Shown: positions 1 to 11,637, numbered from the stretch's first letter. The stretch: DNA of 64,000 nt from Geosiphon pyriformis (GCA_016748015.1 JAAOMT010000226.1:664604-728603); one strand, 5' to 3'. Notes: generated by a model from the sequence alone, not told the origin. Translations and numbers: made by a program.

Positions 1-971
1 TAATAATGTATGCTAAATTAATAATAAAAAGTATAATGTTAAACTTAAAAGTTTTAAAAGTGGTTACAATCTAGAATCTTATTTAAAATATTAATAATAA
101 ATGAAGTTAAATAGGTTTTTTACTCAAAAATAAATTGACAATATTGCTGTTTTTTTATATGCTGTATTAAATAATGTAAACTGAATTGTATTTTATTTTT
201 AGTATTTTATATATTAATAATATTATGAAAATAAAAATATTTTAATCTTGTTTAAAATTGTTAAAGGCTTTGACTAATAATTTATAAGCTGTTTTGTTAA
301 TATGTTTTACGAATCTATTTATTTGTAAATAATAAAACAAATATAAAGATTTTTCTATTTAGTTTTTTGGTTAAAGAATAATTTAATTAAAATTAATAAT
401 ATTTTTAAAAATAAAATTCATTATAAATTTCGCTTTTGCTTTTTAAATAATTTTAGCTATAAGTTATTTTGTAAAATAATTTTCTATAACTGCTATATAA
501 CAATTTTTTAGCTTTAATTAGCAAAAATTTAATTAAATTAAGAAGTTTTATGGATTTTGTTTTTTAACAAATGTTACAAGAATGAATATGTTTTTTATAT
601 ATAAGATTAAAAATCATGTTTTCAAGTTTCCAAACTAGTTTTTCAATAATTTTTTTTGAATTTTTAAAGTTTAATAATAATAAAGTATTCTTTACATCAA
701 TGTTTCACGCTTTGCAAAGAAAAGTAAATATAGTTTTTGAAAATCAGCTTTTTAAATGAATATATTACTTCATTAGGCTATTTGCCATTGAAGACCACAT
801 TCTGTTTAATGATAAAAATATTTTAGCTTACACAAAATACACAAGAATATTTTTTGGTGCTAAATCTCAAAACTTCTTTCAAACCTATCTTTTAAATTAG
901 TTCATTCGTCGAGACTTAAAATTTTCTAATGAATCGAAAACCGCAAAAATTTTTGAACGCATTTTAACAAA
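1..971. other. AT-rich non-coding stretch upstream of the kelch relic
   Basis: Very AT-rich sequence with no open frame of note. I see no coding signal on either strand. The last part, from about 900, probably served as the promoter of the kelch gene that follows, but no TATA box or other element stands out against the A/T background. Confidence 0.6.
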
Positions 972-2946
972 ATAGAGAACAATTTTAACATATATTTTTG
1001 CTTCATAATTTTCATCTCCTCTAGGTTAGTATTTGGCGAGAACCCTAAACCACGATCGTAAGTTTCAAGTGTTTTTTGTAAAATTTGTTTATATTAAAAA
1101 TAACACAAAAAATAACTATAATTTCAAAATCCAAAGCGGACATTCAATGGTACTCGTAAATGACAAGTAAGCAATAAAAATTTATGTATATGATCCTTTT
1201 GAATTAATAGAAAAAGATCAAAAAAGAGAAGAATTGAAAATGGGAATTTCAATATTCTTTCTTATAATTAGGTTAATTATGTATGGAGGAAACATAATCG
1301 CAGCCAATGAAACCATATTAGAGTACACAAATGAACTCTGGACACTTAATATGTCAATATCTTTTTCAGTAGATTTACCACCCTGGGAAAAGCTTAATGA
1401 ATTTGAATATACCCAGCGAAGTGAATCACATTCAGCTAGCATAGGTGGTGCCGAATTTAAAGAAATGTTTATTTTCGGTGGTCATACATCTCAATATCCG
1501 CCACCTGCGAATTCAATGCGTATATTTGATCCAACATCTGAAACTTGGCGGATTCCAAATTCTTCACCAACACGCAGCTTTGGACACTCGGCAATAACTA
1601 GTTTTAATGAGCCAAAAATTGATTTTTTTGGTGGAGGGTTTAATGGAAAAAATAACACAACTTTACTAAACGATTTGGTGATTTATGATTCTATATTGAA
1701 TACCTGGACGAAACTTACAAAAAATAATTCTCCAGCGCCAATAGTAAGACATACTGACACTTTATTGAGCGATGGAAAAATGTTTGTTCTTGGTGGAGCC
1801 TTTTTTGAAAACGTTTATAATTTCTCCAGTATGTCTGACATATATGTATATGATACATTTACCGGAGAATGGACTCGAAAGGTTTTTTATCTGCTTAAAG
1901 AAACTTATTCATTAATTTGTTTTTTAAAGAGTTCAAGCTAATCTATGAAAATTAATGATGTTTTCAAGGTTGCAGTGGGGGACGTACCAGCAGCACGAGG
2001 ACTGCATACAGCTGTCGGTAGTAAGTAAAGAGTGTTTATTGTGGAAACTTCCAAACTTACCAAACTTACCAAACTTCGGAAGCTTTCATTGTTGTCAATC
2101 TTTTTTTTCAAAATCTAATTAGCTCCAAATAATACTATCATCATTTTTGGGGGTAAAGAAAATAATGCGACGTAGGCTCCAAACAATTTGGTTATCCTAG
2201 ATACTACTAAAACACCATTTTTTTGGAAAATACAAAACACAAATGGAGAAACTCCACCTGAAAGAATCCTTCATAGAAATGACTATGGTTGGAACAAATA
2301 TCATTGTGGCTTTTGGTTAGTTTAGTTGTTTTTTTTACTTGAAATTCTATTTATAATATTAAATTCTTATTTATTTTAATTATAATTTTTTAATGTGCTA
2401 GGTTTCAGTGTGAGTATTCAATTTAGAGCCATTTTTGAATCTAAAATTCTTTCGAGTATTAAAAATTTAAATTTTAAAATATAGAAACCATTTAAGGAAT
2501 TTCAGCAAATTTGGGTCTTAGAGCTGATAAATTTTAATTGGACAACAAAATATAAACCTAATGCGTTGGAACTCACAAAATTTCCACTGAAATATCAAAA
2601 CTCATCTGAAATCAAACCCAGCACAGAATCATCTTCATCTTCATCTTTATTCTTTTCCTCATCCTCATCCTCATCCTCATCCTCATCCTCATCTTCATCC
2701 TTATCCTCATCCTCATCTTCACCAACAACAATCAATATGACATTAATCATAACTATTATCATAATATGCGGTGTTTTTTTTCTTTTGGTTTTTGCAATAT
2801 TGATGCTTAGATATTTCAGAAAACCAAAAAGCCAGGAACTGAATGATGGTAATTTCACTTCGGCATCTTCAAGTTTCGATAGTAGTTACCATAATCGATC
2901 GCGTCGATCTCCAGTCTTAAAGTATCCAAATCTCTTAAAAGCATAG
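972..2946 (+). pseudogene. Decayed kelch-repeat membrane protein gene
   Basis: Predicted exons: about 972-1057, 1137-1166, 1272-1881, 1969-2020, 2123-2315, an 8-nt micro-exon 2402-2409, and 2485-2946. All junctions are GT-AG and their phases fit one protein. It would have had an N-terminal hydrophobic signal, a kelch beta-propeller (blade motifs GHSMVLVNDK, MYGG, HSASIGG, MFIFGG, HSAI, FFGGG, RHTDTLLSDGKMFVLGG, IIIFGG, IIVAFG), a Ser-rich stalk coded by TCATCC/TCATCT repeats, one transmembrane helix and a short basic cytoplasmic tail, like the intact relative at 39.8-41.6 kb. Three lesions are visible. The signal-peptide frame has no ATG (ATA at 972 sits where a start would be expected). There is an in-frame TAG at 2173-2175. 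A +1 shift lies near 2272-2279, in an AAA run. A start in a missed upstream exon, or sequencing error at the A run, could explain part of this. Splice sites are all intact, so any decay is recent. Confidence 0.72.
2630..2721 (+). repeat. TCATCC/TCATCT hexanucleotide repeat coding poly-Ser
   Basis: Tandem hexamers in the last exon of the kelch relic. On the plus strand they code the Ser-rich stalk just outside the transmembrane helix. The antisense poly-Asp/Glu frame is an artefact of the same repeat. Such tracts usually vary in length between strains. Confidence 0.8.
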
Positions 2947-2993
2947 TAAAGTAAAAATACCATAGGCCTTTTCCAAATAAATATTGTGGTTTG

Positions 2994-3414
2994 TTAAGCG
3001 CCCTTTAGTTTTTCTCTGACATGGCCATCATCAATGGGTACAGCAAGGGCTTTTTTTTGCTCAAATTCACCTGATGATGATACTTGGGATCTTCGGCTAA
3101 ATTTTTTGCTGGCAAGTTCTAAAACGGCTAAATTGAACAAGTCGAACGAAAAAAAAAGATGAGGTACCTAAATCTTCAAATGATATGCTATTATTTTTAG
3201 AATCCTGAATTTTAAAACATTTGAAAATTTAAAGTAACATTTGAAATATTATAAAACTAGTCAGAAAAATATTCGCTTTTCATCTCAGGCTTGACAGCTT
3301 TCTTGGGTGATTGCCTTTCCGACTCTTCTAGACTACCAAAGTGAATTCTTTGCTTTTGAGCGTTTGTTTGGGACAACTCAGCCACTCTCTTTTCTAACTT
3401 ACTATTATCGAGTG
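2994..3414 (-). pseudogene. Fragment of an unidentified coding sequence, 3' end
   Basis: Two stretches on the minus strand read as protein. One (about 3414 down to 3257) is charged and possibly coiled-coil, including KLEKRVAELSQTNAQKQ, and ends in TAG at 3257-3259. The other (about 3150 down to the TAA at 2994-2996) includes FNLAVLELASKKFSRRS and ends in EKLKGA. A small block between them (about 3204-3168, with AG and GT at its edges) could be an exon. No donor was found that rescues the first stretch past its TAG, and no upstream exons or start were found, so it looks like the broken tail of a gene. It converges on the kelch relic, with only about 47 bp between the stop codons. I do not recognise the family. 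Confidence 0.4.
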
Positions 3415-3420
3415 TAATTT

Positions 3421-5337
3421 AGTTATAGGATCTACACATGATTTAATTGCATATTGTAATATTTTTTGCTTTTTTGCATTTTTTTAATATAAAAATATGC
3501 TTAATAAATAATTTTACAATAAACTGTGTATATTAAAAAATATGCACAAGTATAATACAACTTATAAAACTAATTATTTAAAAATAACCAAATAATTATA
3601 AATAATAATTGAAGTTTTAAAAAAATTTTAAATTTTAATAGCAAAAAATTTAATTTTCTAAGTTTTAGATTTTATTATAATATATAATTTTTTTATTGAT
3701 TTTTTTGTTAATTTAATTATATTATTAATATTAAATTAATTAATTAAAAAAATTGCATAACAAAATTTTAAAAGCATAAAATTTATTTTAAATCTAAAAT
3801 AATTAATAGAAATTTAAAAATAAAAAATAAAAAATATAGAAGATTAAATAAGAATAATTTTTTTTACAGATTTTGTTGCTTTTTTTTCAATAATAAATAA
3901 TTGTATTTATAATAATTTTATTATATTATAATTTTAATTTATTAAAATTACAATTCTTAATAATTAATTACTAATCTATTGTATTCAATTAATATTAATA
4001 ATTAATAAACAAAATTTTTGAAATAAGCATTGTGTTAAAATTGAATTTATAATTAACATATATTTTTAATCATTTATAGTCTTAATTTATATTATATTAT
4101 AGTTAATAATTATTGTTGTATAATGTTATCAAATTTAATATTAAAATATTAATTGTTAATCCTTTTAAATATTTGGCTGCAAAATTTGTTAATTAACAAA
4201 TTATATAAATACAATTGATTATTACAAATGTAGTAATTATTTGATATATTTGCAATTTTATTTTTATTATAAAAATATTTTATATTCAAGTGTTTATATT
4301 AAATAACAATATTTTTAAAAAAAATTCATATTTAATAAATTTTATAAAATATTAAAAAAATGAAAAGTAATTTCAAGAAACACTTAATTAAAAAATAAAA
4401 GATACTAAATATTAATTCTCATATATCGTAATCATCAAATTAATAAAGTGTTGAGTAGTTTTTTTGCAAAATATATTTTATTATAATAAAATAATTACTT
4501 AACTAAAAATTACCTTGATTAATAAACAGACTATATTGATTCTTTTATTAGCTATATACACAAATCTTTTTTCTATTTTATTTGATCTTGAGCGAAAATA
4601 TATTGGAAATTTTCTTTTGAAACAGTTACATTTAATTTTCAGTGAAAATCTTTGACAGACATAATTTTTCTATTAACGAAAAAGTGCTGGGAAAGAGACC
4701 TTTAAAAATCGAATATTATTCCTTAATGAAAAGTCTGTAAATGTCATCTATCCTTTAAAGAGTAGAATCCTTGGCTACCCATAATACCGAATAAAAAACA
4801 TGTAAATCTGGCAGCCTTTCTCCTATAGAAATAAAATTTATTCGTAGAGAACTTCGTTCCAAAGAAAATAACAAAATTTCAAATGAAATCCGGCAACTAA
4901 AAAAAAGACCTTTGAAACTAAATGGCCTAGAAATTTAAATTTAAAATTAAACGGGTGATTAAATTAAAATCTAGAAGAATTTATGAAATTGAATAATCAT
5001 AGTATCATCTTTTGATTTGACCATCATAGCGAAGTCGTGTTACGATAAATTGCGGAATTTTAACCCCTGAATTTAGTAAATGGATGGAAAGGGAAATTTC
5101 AAAAGGGAGAAGTTCTAATGAATTTTTTTATTTGTGTCATGGTTTGGCACTTTGTGAATGGTAGAGTTTGAAAAGCGGATTTCTCCGAAATATATTGATG
5201 TTTCAATCATTTCTTTTCGGTTGTTGATAAAATGGCAACCAATTTAATCGGGGTTTGCATTTAAAGATCTACTTTTTGAACAAGTTTATCAATATCCATT
5301 TTCTACACAAAATTTGATCAAACCAGAAATTCTATGA
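3421..5337. other. AT-rich intergenic region
   Basis: From about 3430 to 4560 the sequence is extremely AT-rich and without long frames. From 4600 to 5330 the composition is more normal and there are short open stretches, for instance around 4830-4940 on the plus strand coding IKFIRRELRSKENNK. None can be joined into a gene. The last few hundred bases should hold the promoter of the methyltransferase that starts at 5338. No clear element is visible. Confidence 0.55.
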
Positions 5338-6602
5338 ATGGGTATATTCATTTGTCGGGAAAGTCGAAATGAAGATAGTAATATCTGCCAAAAGCCAAGT
5401 TTTCGTATCATCGAAGGACGCCGTTACCCTAATATAGAAAACTCGAAATATATTGTAACGTTTTCTAATTATGATTTTGTTCTTTGATCAGTTGCAGAAA
5501 GCTGAAGGTCATTTATTTATTTTAAAGGCCCCAGATGATGATGTTGAATCTCTTCGATTAAATAAAAGCAATTTTTTTATCAAGCATTTCATGAAAGGAA
5601 ATTTTGGGTCTCCAATTGAAAAACTGCTTATGACTGGTAGCCAAGTGAAAGTTTTGGATGTTGGGTTTGTAACTTTGCCTTCTTTAACTATTGAATATTT
5701 GGAAGTGAAAAAAGAGAATTTGAAAAGCTTGGGTTTAAATCTATGCTGGAGCTTCCAGGCTTTAGCTTTTTTAAATAAAATACATTTAAATTTATTCTAG
5801 ATGCGGTACAGGAAATTGGATTTTGGAAATGGCAAAATCCTATCCCCATGTTAAATTTTATGGAATTGATATATCGCCAATATTCCCAACAGAAAGTCTC
5901 CCTGCAAATGTTCACTTTTTGAAATGCAATATATTAGATGGTTTACCCTTTGAAGACGATGCATTTGATTTTGTTCACCAGCGGCTTCTTTCCGCCGCGT
6001 TTACACAAAATCAATGGGAGAATGAAGTTATTAATGAACTATTGAGATTAGTAAAACCTGGTGGATGGGTTGAACTACTCAGGCCTGATGGAGAAATAAG
6101 AACCGAAGGAGAAGTTACTCGACGAGTTATTAATGCAGGTAGAGTGAAAACAATCATTTAATAATATATCAATCAAAAGATTTTCAAACTCAATTTAAGA
6201 ATTATACAACATAGGATCAGGGCTTTTATTCTCAAGGGGAATTGACTATCGTATCATCAAGAAACTGGGAAGAATCATGAAAAACACATTAAGATTTCAA
6301 CCAATTGACCATCAAGAGTTTGAGATTCCACTTGGGAATCGTGGAGATGTTTGGGGAAAAGTGGTAAGTAGTTTCAAAAATTTTCTGCATTTTACTTTAT
6401 GCAAATTTAATGCTATCTCTTTTAGGCATTGGAATTTGTAATGGAAGAAAGTAGAGGTGTGAGAGGATTCTTGGCATCTTTTATGAATATAACACTTGAA
6501 CATCTTGATGCACTTCTTGAAACAATGGAACGAGAAGCTGATGAAATGAAAACTCATTATATTTTTCATCGCTTCTGTGGGCAAAAAAAACAAAGATCAT
6601 AA
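5338..6602 (+). CDS. SAM-dependent methyltransferase, copy 1 (5 exons)
   Basis: Exons 5338-5454, 5528-5664, 5801-6138, 6215-6363 and 6426-6602 give 305 residues with all phases consistent. Class I methyltransferase: SAM-binding motif I VLDVGCGTG at about residues 81-89 (split by intron 2 after VLDVG), the acidic strand-2 end GIDISPIFP, the motif ILDGLPFEDDAFDFVH, then the post-motif RLVKPGGWVELL. The C-terminus is helical and ends with a basic HRFCGQKK tail typical of a family I recall as expanded in Glomeromycotina. The substrate is unknown. The start at 5338 (MGIF) is supported because the paralogue at 42.7-44.0 kb has an exon of identical length (117 nt) starting with MGIC. Gly2 makes N-myristoylation possible. 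Exons 1-4 have the same lengths in both copies (117, 137, 338, 149 nt). The last exon is 9 nt longer here. Confidence 0.88.
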
Positions 6603-8433
6603 CAATGAATTCTTTGAGGTATTTGTTATTTAATAGAAATGTTGGTTTAAAAATTAGAGCCTCAAGATATACAAGCTAAATCTGTAATCCTTTTAGAATG
6701 TACGTTATGAATTAAAATTGTCTAAAAATAAAAGCCTCAATCAAAATATTTTGTCCTTTTAGTAATTTGAGAAAAAATGCATTTTAAATGAGTGAGGGAA
6801 TATTTTTTCATTAAACCTTTATTAGCTAATAGGGGACAATTATGATTTCAAAATGGGTTCACAATGAAGTATAGTAGTAGATGCATTTAAAGTTACAGAA
6901 TTTGTAAGCTTATACTGGATCGATTAGCGTTTTATTTAATTAAAGCTTTTTCCATTTTTGGAGAAAAAGATGAGCTTTTTTATACTAGTCATTTGATTAT
7001 TTATTTATTCAAACAAACCGATATTTGTAGTGGTAAAAAAAGATTTTCCGTATCTAAGAATATTTATTAATACCAAAATTGCTATTTCCAAAAGATCGCC
7101 TTTTTATTACTAAGAGCCAAAAATAAATACATGTAGCTTTTTTTATTAATTCAACAGACCTAAAAGTTCATATTAAGATTATTTTTTGTTTGCTATCTCT
7201 CGTTCACCATCTCTTTCACTATACAAGGAAAACTTTATATAGAGATAATGTGGATACTTATTTTTAATTATCCTTTGAGATAATTTAATATGCTCAATAC
7301 GGCATATGAGGGGAAATGGGCTTCGTTGGTGTAAATTTGCTTATATAGGATTATATTATAGAGGTTGATGTTTTATTTTAATAGATAATTCAATTTGAAG
7401 ATATCATTATTAATGGTCAATAGGGAGACTGGTAAACTGATTGTTTAACTTGATAAATATTTTATTTTACTTTTCTAATTATTATTGGGGGGAGGGGGTT
7501 TTTTATTACTTACGGTGTGATCTAGCATTATTGGTTTTAGATATATTAATTAAGAAACCATTCAACTAAATTATATTATTAAAAATTTTAAAAGATTACA
7601 ATAAAGAATACATTTGAAAATTAAACTAAAACATAAATAATATATATATCAAATTAAAAACAAATGAAAAAAAAAATTTGTTATTTTGTGTATAAATTTT
7701 ATTTTTTAAAAAACAAAACAAAATAAAATAAAATTACAAATAATTAATATTTATTTTTTTATTGTACAAATAAAATAAATAATAATACATAAATTAATAA
7801 TATATATAATCAAAATTTGTAAAATTTATATATATGTATATATTATATTTTTCAATATTATTATTTATTATTTTATCAATTAATTATAAATTTTTGTTTT
7901 ACAAATAATTGTTTAACCTGTTTTTTTTTTAATTTTTTCAATATATATATTTTTATAATATATATGTCAAAAAATTTATAAAAAATTTTATATATTACAC
8001 GATAGATTAAAAAATATACAAAATTAAAATATATATTATAATAGATTTTATATTAATTTCTAGAACCAGAAAAAATTCCAAGTATATCAAAGCATTTCAA
8101 AGTTTTTTAAGATATATACCCAATTTTTATCTATTGATTTGCCTCGACAAGTTATCATATAGAAATGATGAATTTCGAGCGTTATCCTCCTATATATAGT
8201 TTTTTTTCCTGATTAAGTAGAATTGTATCTTTAGAGCATATGTGTTTTAAATCTGTTGATAATTTGAAAGGCTAATTATCTGACAGCAAAATATTTGGTA
8301 GAAAAGAGGGAGGATATTTATAAAAACTAATTTTTGTGATTTGTTTTTTAAATAAGCATTCTTTCTTCAATCCTGCTAACAATTATATACCTATTTCTTT
8401 CTCAATAATTTGACATAATAAAATAACCAAAAA
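6603..8433. other. Intergenic region without recognised genes
   Basis: No convincing coding segments on either strand. The stretch from about 7550 to 8050 is nearly pure A/T with short palindromic TATATA tracts. Around 7490 there is a short G-run. The final 200 bp precede the small secreted-peptide candidate. Confidence 0.6.
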
Positions 8434-8668
8434 ATGAATACCACTTTTTTTGTTCAAGCCATTGTTTTTTTCTTTTTATCCCTAACGATTGTGGATACAG
8501 CAGTTCCAACTCCTTGCTACCAAAAATCAAGAAACAAGCATCATCATCATCATCATCATCATCATCAACAAAAGGTTTTCAATCTGATTTTTTTAATCGT
8601 TGCCAAATTTTGATAATCCCTTGTGGAAAACATTTTTGTTCGTATTTTAGGAATGCGAATGTGGTTGA
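8434..8668 (+). CDS. Candidate small secreted His-rich peptide
   Basis: ATG at 8434 opens a frame with a strong signal peptide: MNTTFFVQ followed by a hydrophobic core and a likely cleavage near VDTAVPTP. Then come one Cys, a basic stretch and nine consecutive His codons (all CAT, 8538-8564), followed by QQK. Read straight through, the frame stops at 8611-8613 (59 residues). With an intron at 8575-8650 (GT-AG, 76 nt, donor GTTTTC is weak) the protein would be 52 residues and end in ECECG. A histidine run plus Cys pairs would suit metal binding, but this is inference. No family recognised. The alternative is a chance frame around a CAT microsatellite, but the clean signal peptide argues against that. 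Confidence 0.45.
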
Positions 8669-9853
8669 TGCTCAGCTTATAGCTAAAGGAAGCGTGCTAG
8701 TAACCATTTTTATAAAAAAATATTAGAAAATACTGTATATTAAAAAAATTAGTGGCTGTTATATGCAAATATCTTCAAAGACGGATTCATTGAATTCAGT
8801 ACAAAGCCATTTATATACTAATCATTATATCCTTTATAGAAATCCACAAGTTTCTCTAAATACCCGTAATACTATGACTTAATAACATAGACCTGGGCGA
8901 GTATATTTGAAAAAATGAGAATTTGAGCCCTCAAGGGAAACAAATTTCTTGTTTCCAATAATGCACAGAACAGAAAAGAAAGAAAGAAAGAAAGAAATCT
9001 ATGTAATCCATATCTTTACTACGTGTATGGAACGTTCTTTTTGTTTTTGATATCATTTTAGAGATTATGATAAAGAACATATATTTTTGGGAAAGACTAG
9101 TCAAATGTTTGCAACAGCATATAGAAATTATACAATTTTGGTTATATAAGCTGTTGGTCTTTTGAGGCCCCAATCATTTTTACTTTGGCATGTGTATTTA
9201 GACGAATTATTTCTCAACTCTGATCAAAGACTATCTGAATTGAATAATAATAAAAAATGGCACACTGTTATAATTTACATAATACGACAAAAATATGAAA
9301 CTTTGCTAATTCAGGAAATGGAAACTCGCGACTGAAGGATCTTGTCATATTGTTTGAGATTATTGGAACTCTTGATAAATAAAAAAATACTTGACATAAA
9401 AAATGCCATGATCTTAAATTTTTGCATTTTTTGACTTTCAAATAGCGTAGCACAATTTATGATAATCCTTAAATAAAAGGTTTACTAACCAGGATTTTTA
9501 TTATTTGGAAATTTGATCATAAAAACACCTTTCTAGAAAAATTTTCACTTTTCAAAAGCCTTTTTATTTGATAAGAGAGAAATATTTTTAAGTTTTACAA
9601 AAACTTTACAAAAGATCCTATTTACATAATTGAAAATTAAATATCACTAAATTATTGTTGGAAAAGGAAATAAATAAATAAATGAATGAATGAATGAATC
9701 AATGAATCAATGAATCAATGAATGAATGAATGAATGAATGAATCAATGAATGAATGAATGCTGAAATGATGCTATGTAATAATAATAAATTTAGGGCCAA
9801 TATCTTATAATTAATCACGTTAAAAAATATTTTTTGGAGGCCAAAGCTCCATT
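8669..9853. other. Intergenic region
   Basis: No gene recognised. Short open frames on the minus strand (8931-9173, 9268-9453) lack any domain or signal and have the base composition of spacer. A tetranucleotide repeat lies at 9670-9760. The end of this interval is the 3' flank of the minus-strand RlpA-like gene. Confidence 0.55.
9670..9760. repeat. (AATG)n / (AATC)n microsatellite
   Basis: About 90 bp of imperfect tetranucleotide repeats, beginning as TAAA, then AATG with interspersed AATC units. Confidence 0.9.
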
Positions 9854-10273
9854 TTAATTCATAAATTCCCAATCGATCCTGATCCGACCCACGTCTTGAT
9901 TGGCGATCATTCTGAACATCGCCGGCGACATATCAACATCCCCATCAGCACATTCTGGACAACGATCATGGACAAGACCCTGGACCGATTTCCCCTGGAA
10001 ATTAATTTTGATTCGTTTTCCACATAACGTGTTATGATTTGGATTTCCACTTCCCGTATATTGATCAAAGAGAGGCGACCCTAAGGCCACAATGTGGGAA
10101 TTATCATTGTCCATCATCCCACAGGCACCAAGGCTAGGGTTAAAGTAGGTTCCATAGCCATAACGTTTTCCTTTGGGGACTGGTGCTGCCTTTATTACGG
10201 GAACCATGAAGAAACCGAAAAAGATCAGGGCAAAGAGAAGATAGAATTGATTGAATTTCATTTCGATTTTCAA
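9854..10273 (-). CDS. Secreted RlpA/expansin-like protein (double-psi beta-barrel), paralogue 1
   Basis: Single exon, 139 residues. N-terminal signal peptide (hydrophobic core FYLLFALIFFGFFM, cleavage near VIKAAP), then one short double-psi beta-barrel domain. Family landmarks: GYGTYFNPSLGACG, the NDNS.IVALGSPLFDQYT segment, a CGK(R/K)I loop, the HDRCPEC box and DVDMSP, ending in RIRIDWEF. This is the length of stand-alone fungal barwin/RlpA-like proteins, with no C-terminal carbohydrate-binding domain. Members are extracellular and thought to act on or loosen cell-wall polysaccharide, or as protease inhibitors; the exact role cannot be read here. A second ATG four codons in (10261) could be the real start. 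A TATAAAAG box on the minus strand lies at 10482-10489. Confidence 0.9.
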   Translation of the reverse strand: MKIEMKFNQFYLLFALIFFGFFMVPVIKAAPVPKGKRYGYGTYFNPSLGACGMMDNDNSHIVALGSPLFDQYTGSGNPNHNTLCGKRIKINFQGKSVQGLVHDRCPECADGDVDMSPAMFRMIANQDVGRIRIDWEFMN

Positions 10274-10481
10274 GATTTTTTAGTTTGCAAAAACTTTACA
10301 CGGCGAAGCTTGTACAGAAGGTAAATTTTTTTTTGTGAGAGAGTTTATTTTACAAAGATTTTTAAAATTGAACTATTTACTGAATTTTAACACAAGTCAA
10401 AAATTGCTCGTAGATTAGATAATTTAGAATACTGAGAAACGGCAAGCCGATGAGGTAGAAAAAGAACTTTTTTTGGCTTTA

Positions 10482-10489
10482 CTTTTATA
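10482..10489 (-). promoter_or_regulatory. TATA box of RlpA-like paralogue 1
   Basis: TATAAAAG on the minus strand, inside GCTATAAAAG, 209-216 bp upstream of the start codon. The same decamer occurs upstream of paralogue 3 at 27878-27885, which supports it as a real promoter element. Confidence 0.55.
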
Positions 10490-11546
10490 GCTGAAAACGC
10501 AAAGAAAAATCAAGTCTGCATGATATGTTAATTTAATTTTGTAACATCATTTGTGTGCCTTGATAACTTTTGTAAAAAGAACCTTTCGGGACTTTTTTCT
10601 TGAATGCTGTTGTTGTACTTGAAAAACAAAAGAATAGATTTCATCAATCATAAATTAAATTCTTGTTAGAATATAATCAAAAGCTCAGGGTTTATTTTGT
10701 TATATGTCTTAGGATCAATGATGATTTGCTCAAAGAGAAACATGTCAATCGCACACATTTTTAATGCTTTGTTTTCCATAAAAAACTTTTCGGATGTACG
10801 AATTTTTTTTTCCAAAGAGTTTTATTTTACTGATTAGAGGGTGAATTTAATATCTAAAATGTATCAATAAAAGTCTTATTCAAAGTCAAGTTTTTTTTTT
10901 TATTTTTTTTACTAAATCTTTTGTAATTATTAAATAATGACGAATATATAATCACATTCGGTCATTTTTTTATTTTATTTTATTTTTATTTCCCACATTA
11001 TACTCAATTACATGAATAAATTGAAAAATTAAACATTTTAGTGGCGAAGCAGATATTTTTTTCCAAAGTAACTCTATCAAAAGCTTTATCAAACCAAATG
11101 TTTTTTCTTTTAATATAAAAAATTCAATTCATTAATTTTTACCCATTTAAATTATCTTTTAGATCTTTTAAAAAAAAAAAAAAAAAAAAACTTGATGTAA
11201 TATTATAATATAATGAGTAAAGAAAATATTGTAATGGGTCGAGAAAATTTTGAATAATTAAAAGTAAACCAGTAAAAATATAATGTTTTAACATTGTGAA
11301 ATTCAAATAGCAATGATTGGAAACTTTGCGATAAGACGTTAGTAAAAATTCTTAACAAAAAAAAAATGCATAAAACCTTGATATTTTGCCCCATTATTTC
11401 CTTCAGTACAGCTAGAAGGACATTTTTGATTGAGGCAGTGTAACTTAATTCCGATAATATTAAGCATAGAAGATTAGGTTATATCATGTAAAATTTGTCA
11501 TAGGACATTTTTGTTCTTGATCAATCACATAATCGGCATAGATAGA

Positions 11547-11637
11547 TTGAATGAATGAATGAATTAATGAATGAATGATAGATTGATAGATTGATTGATT
11601 GATTGATTGAATGATGAATGTATGAATGATTGAATGA
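11547..11637. repeat. ATGA/TTGA microsatellite
   Basis: Imperfect AATG, GATT and ATTG tetranucleotide units for about 90 bp. Similar in type to the repeat at 9670-9760. Confidence 0.85.

Noticed and set aside
2595-2858. Antisense acidic (Asp/Glu) frame with a hydrophobic segment
   Set aside because: Mirror of the Ser-coding repeat and transmembrane exon of the kelch relic on the plus strand.
4830-4945. Possible transposase HTH fragment upstream of methyltransferase copy 1
   Set aside because: Only a short basic open stretch; no catalytic motif nearby and no continuation, so not reported as a mobile element.
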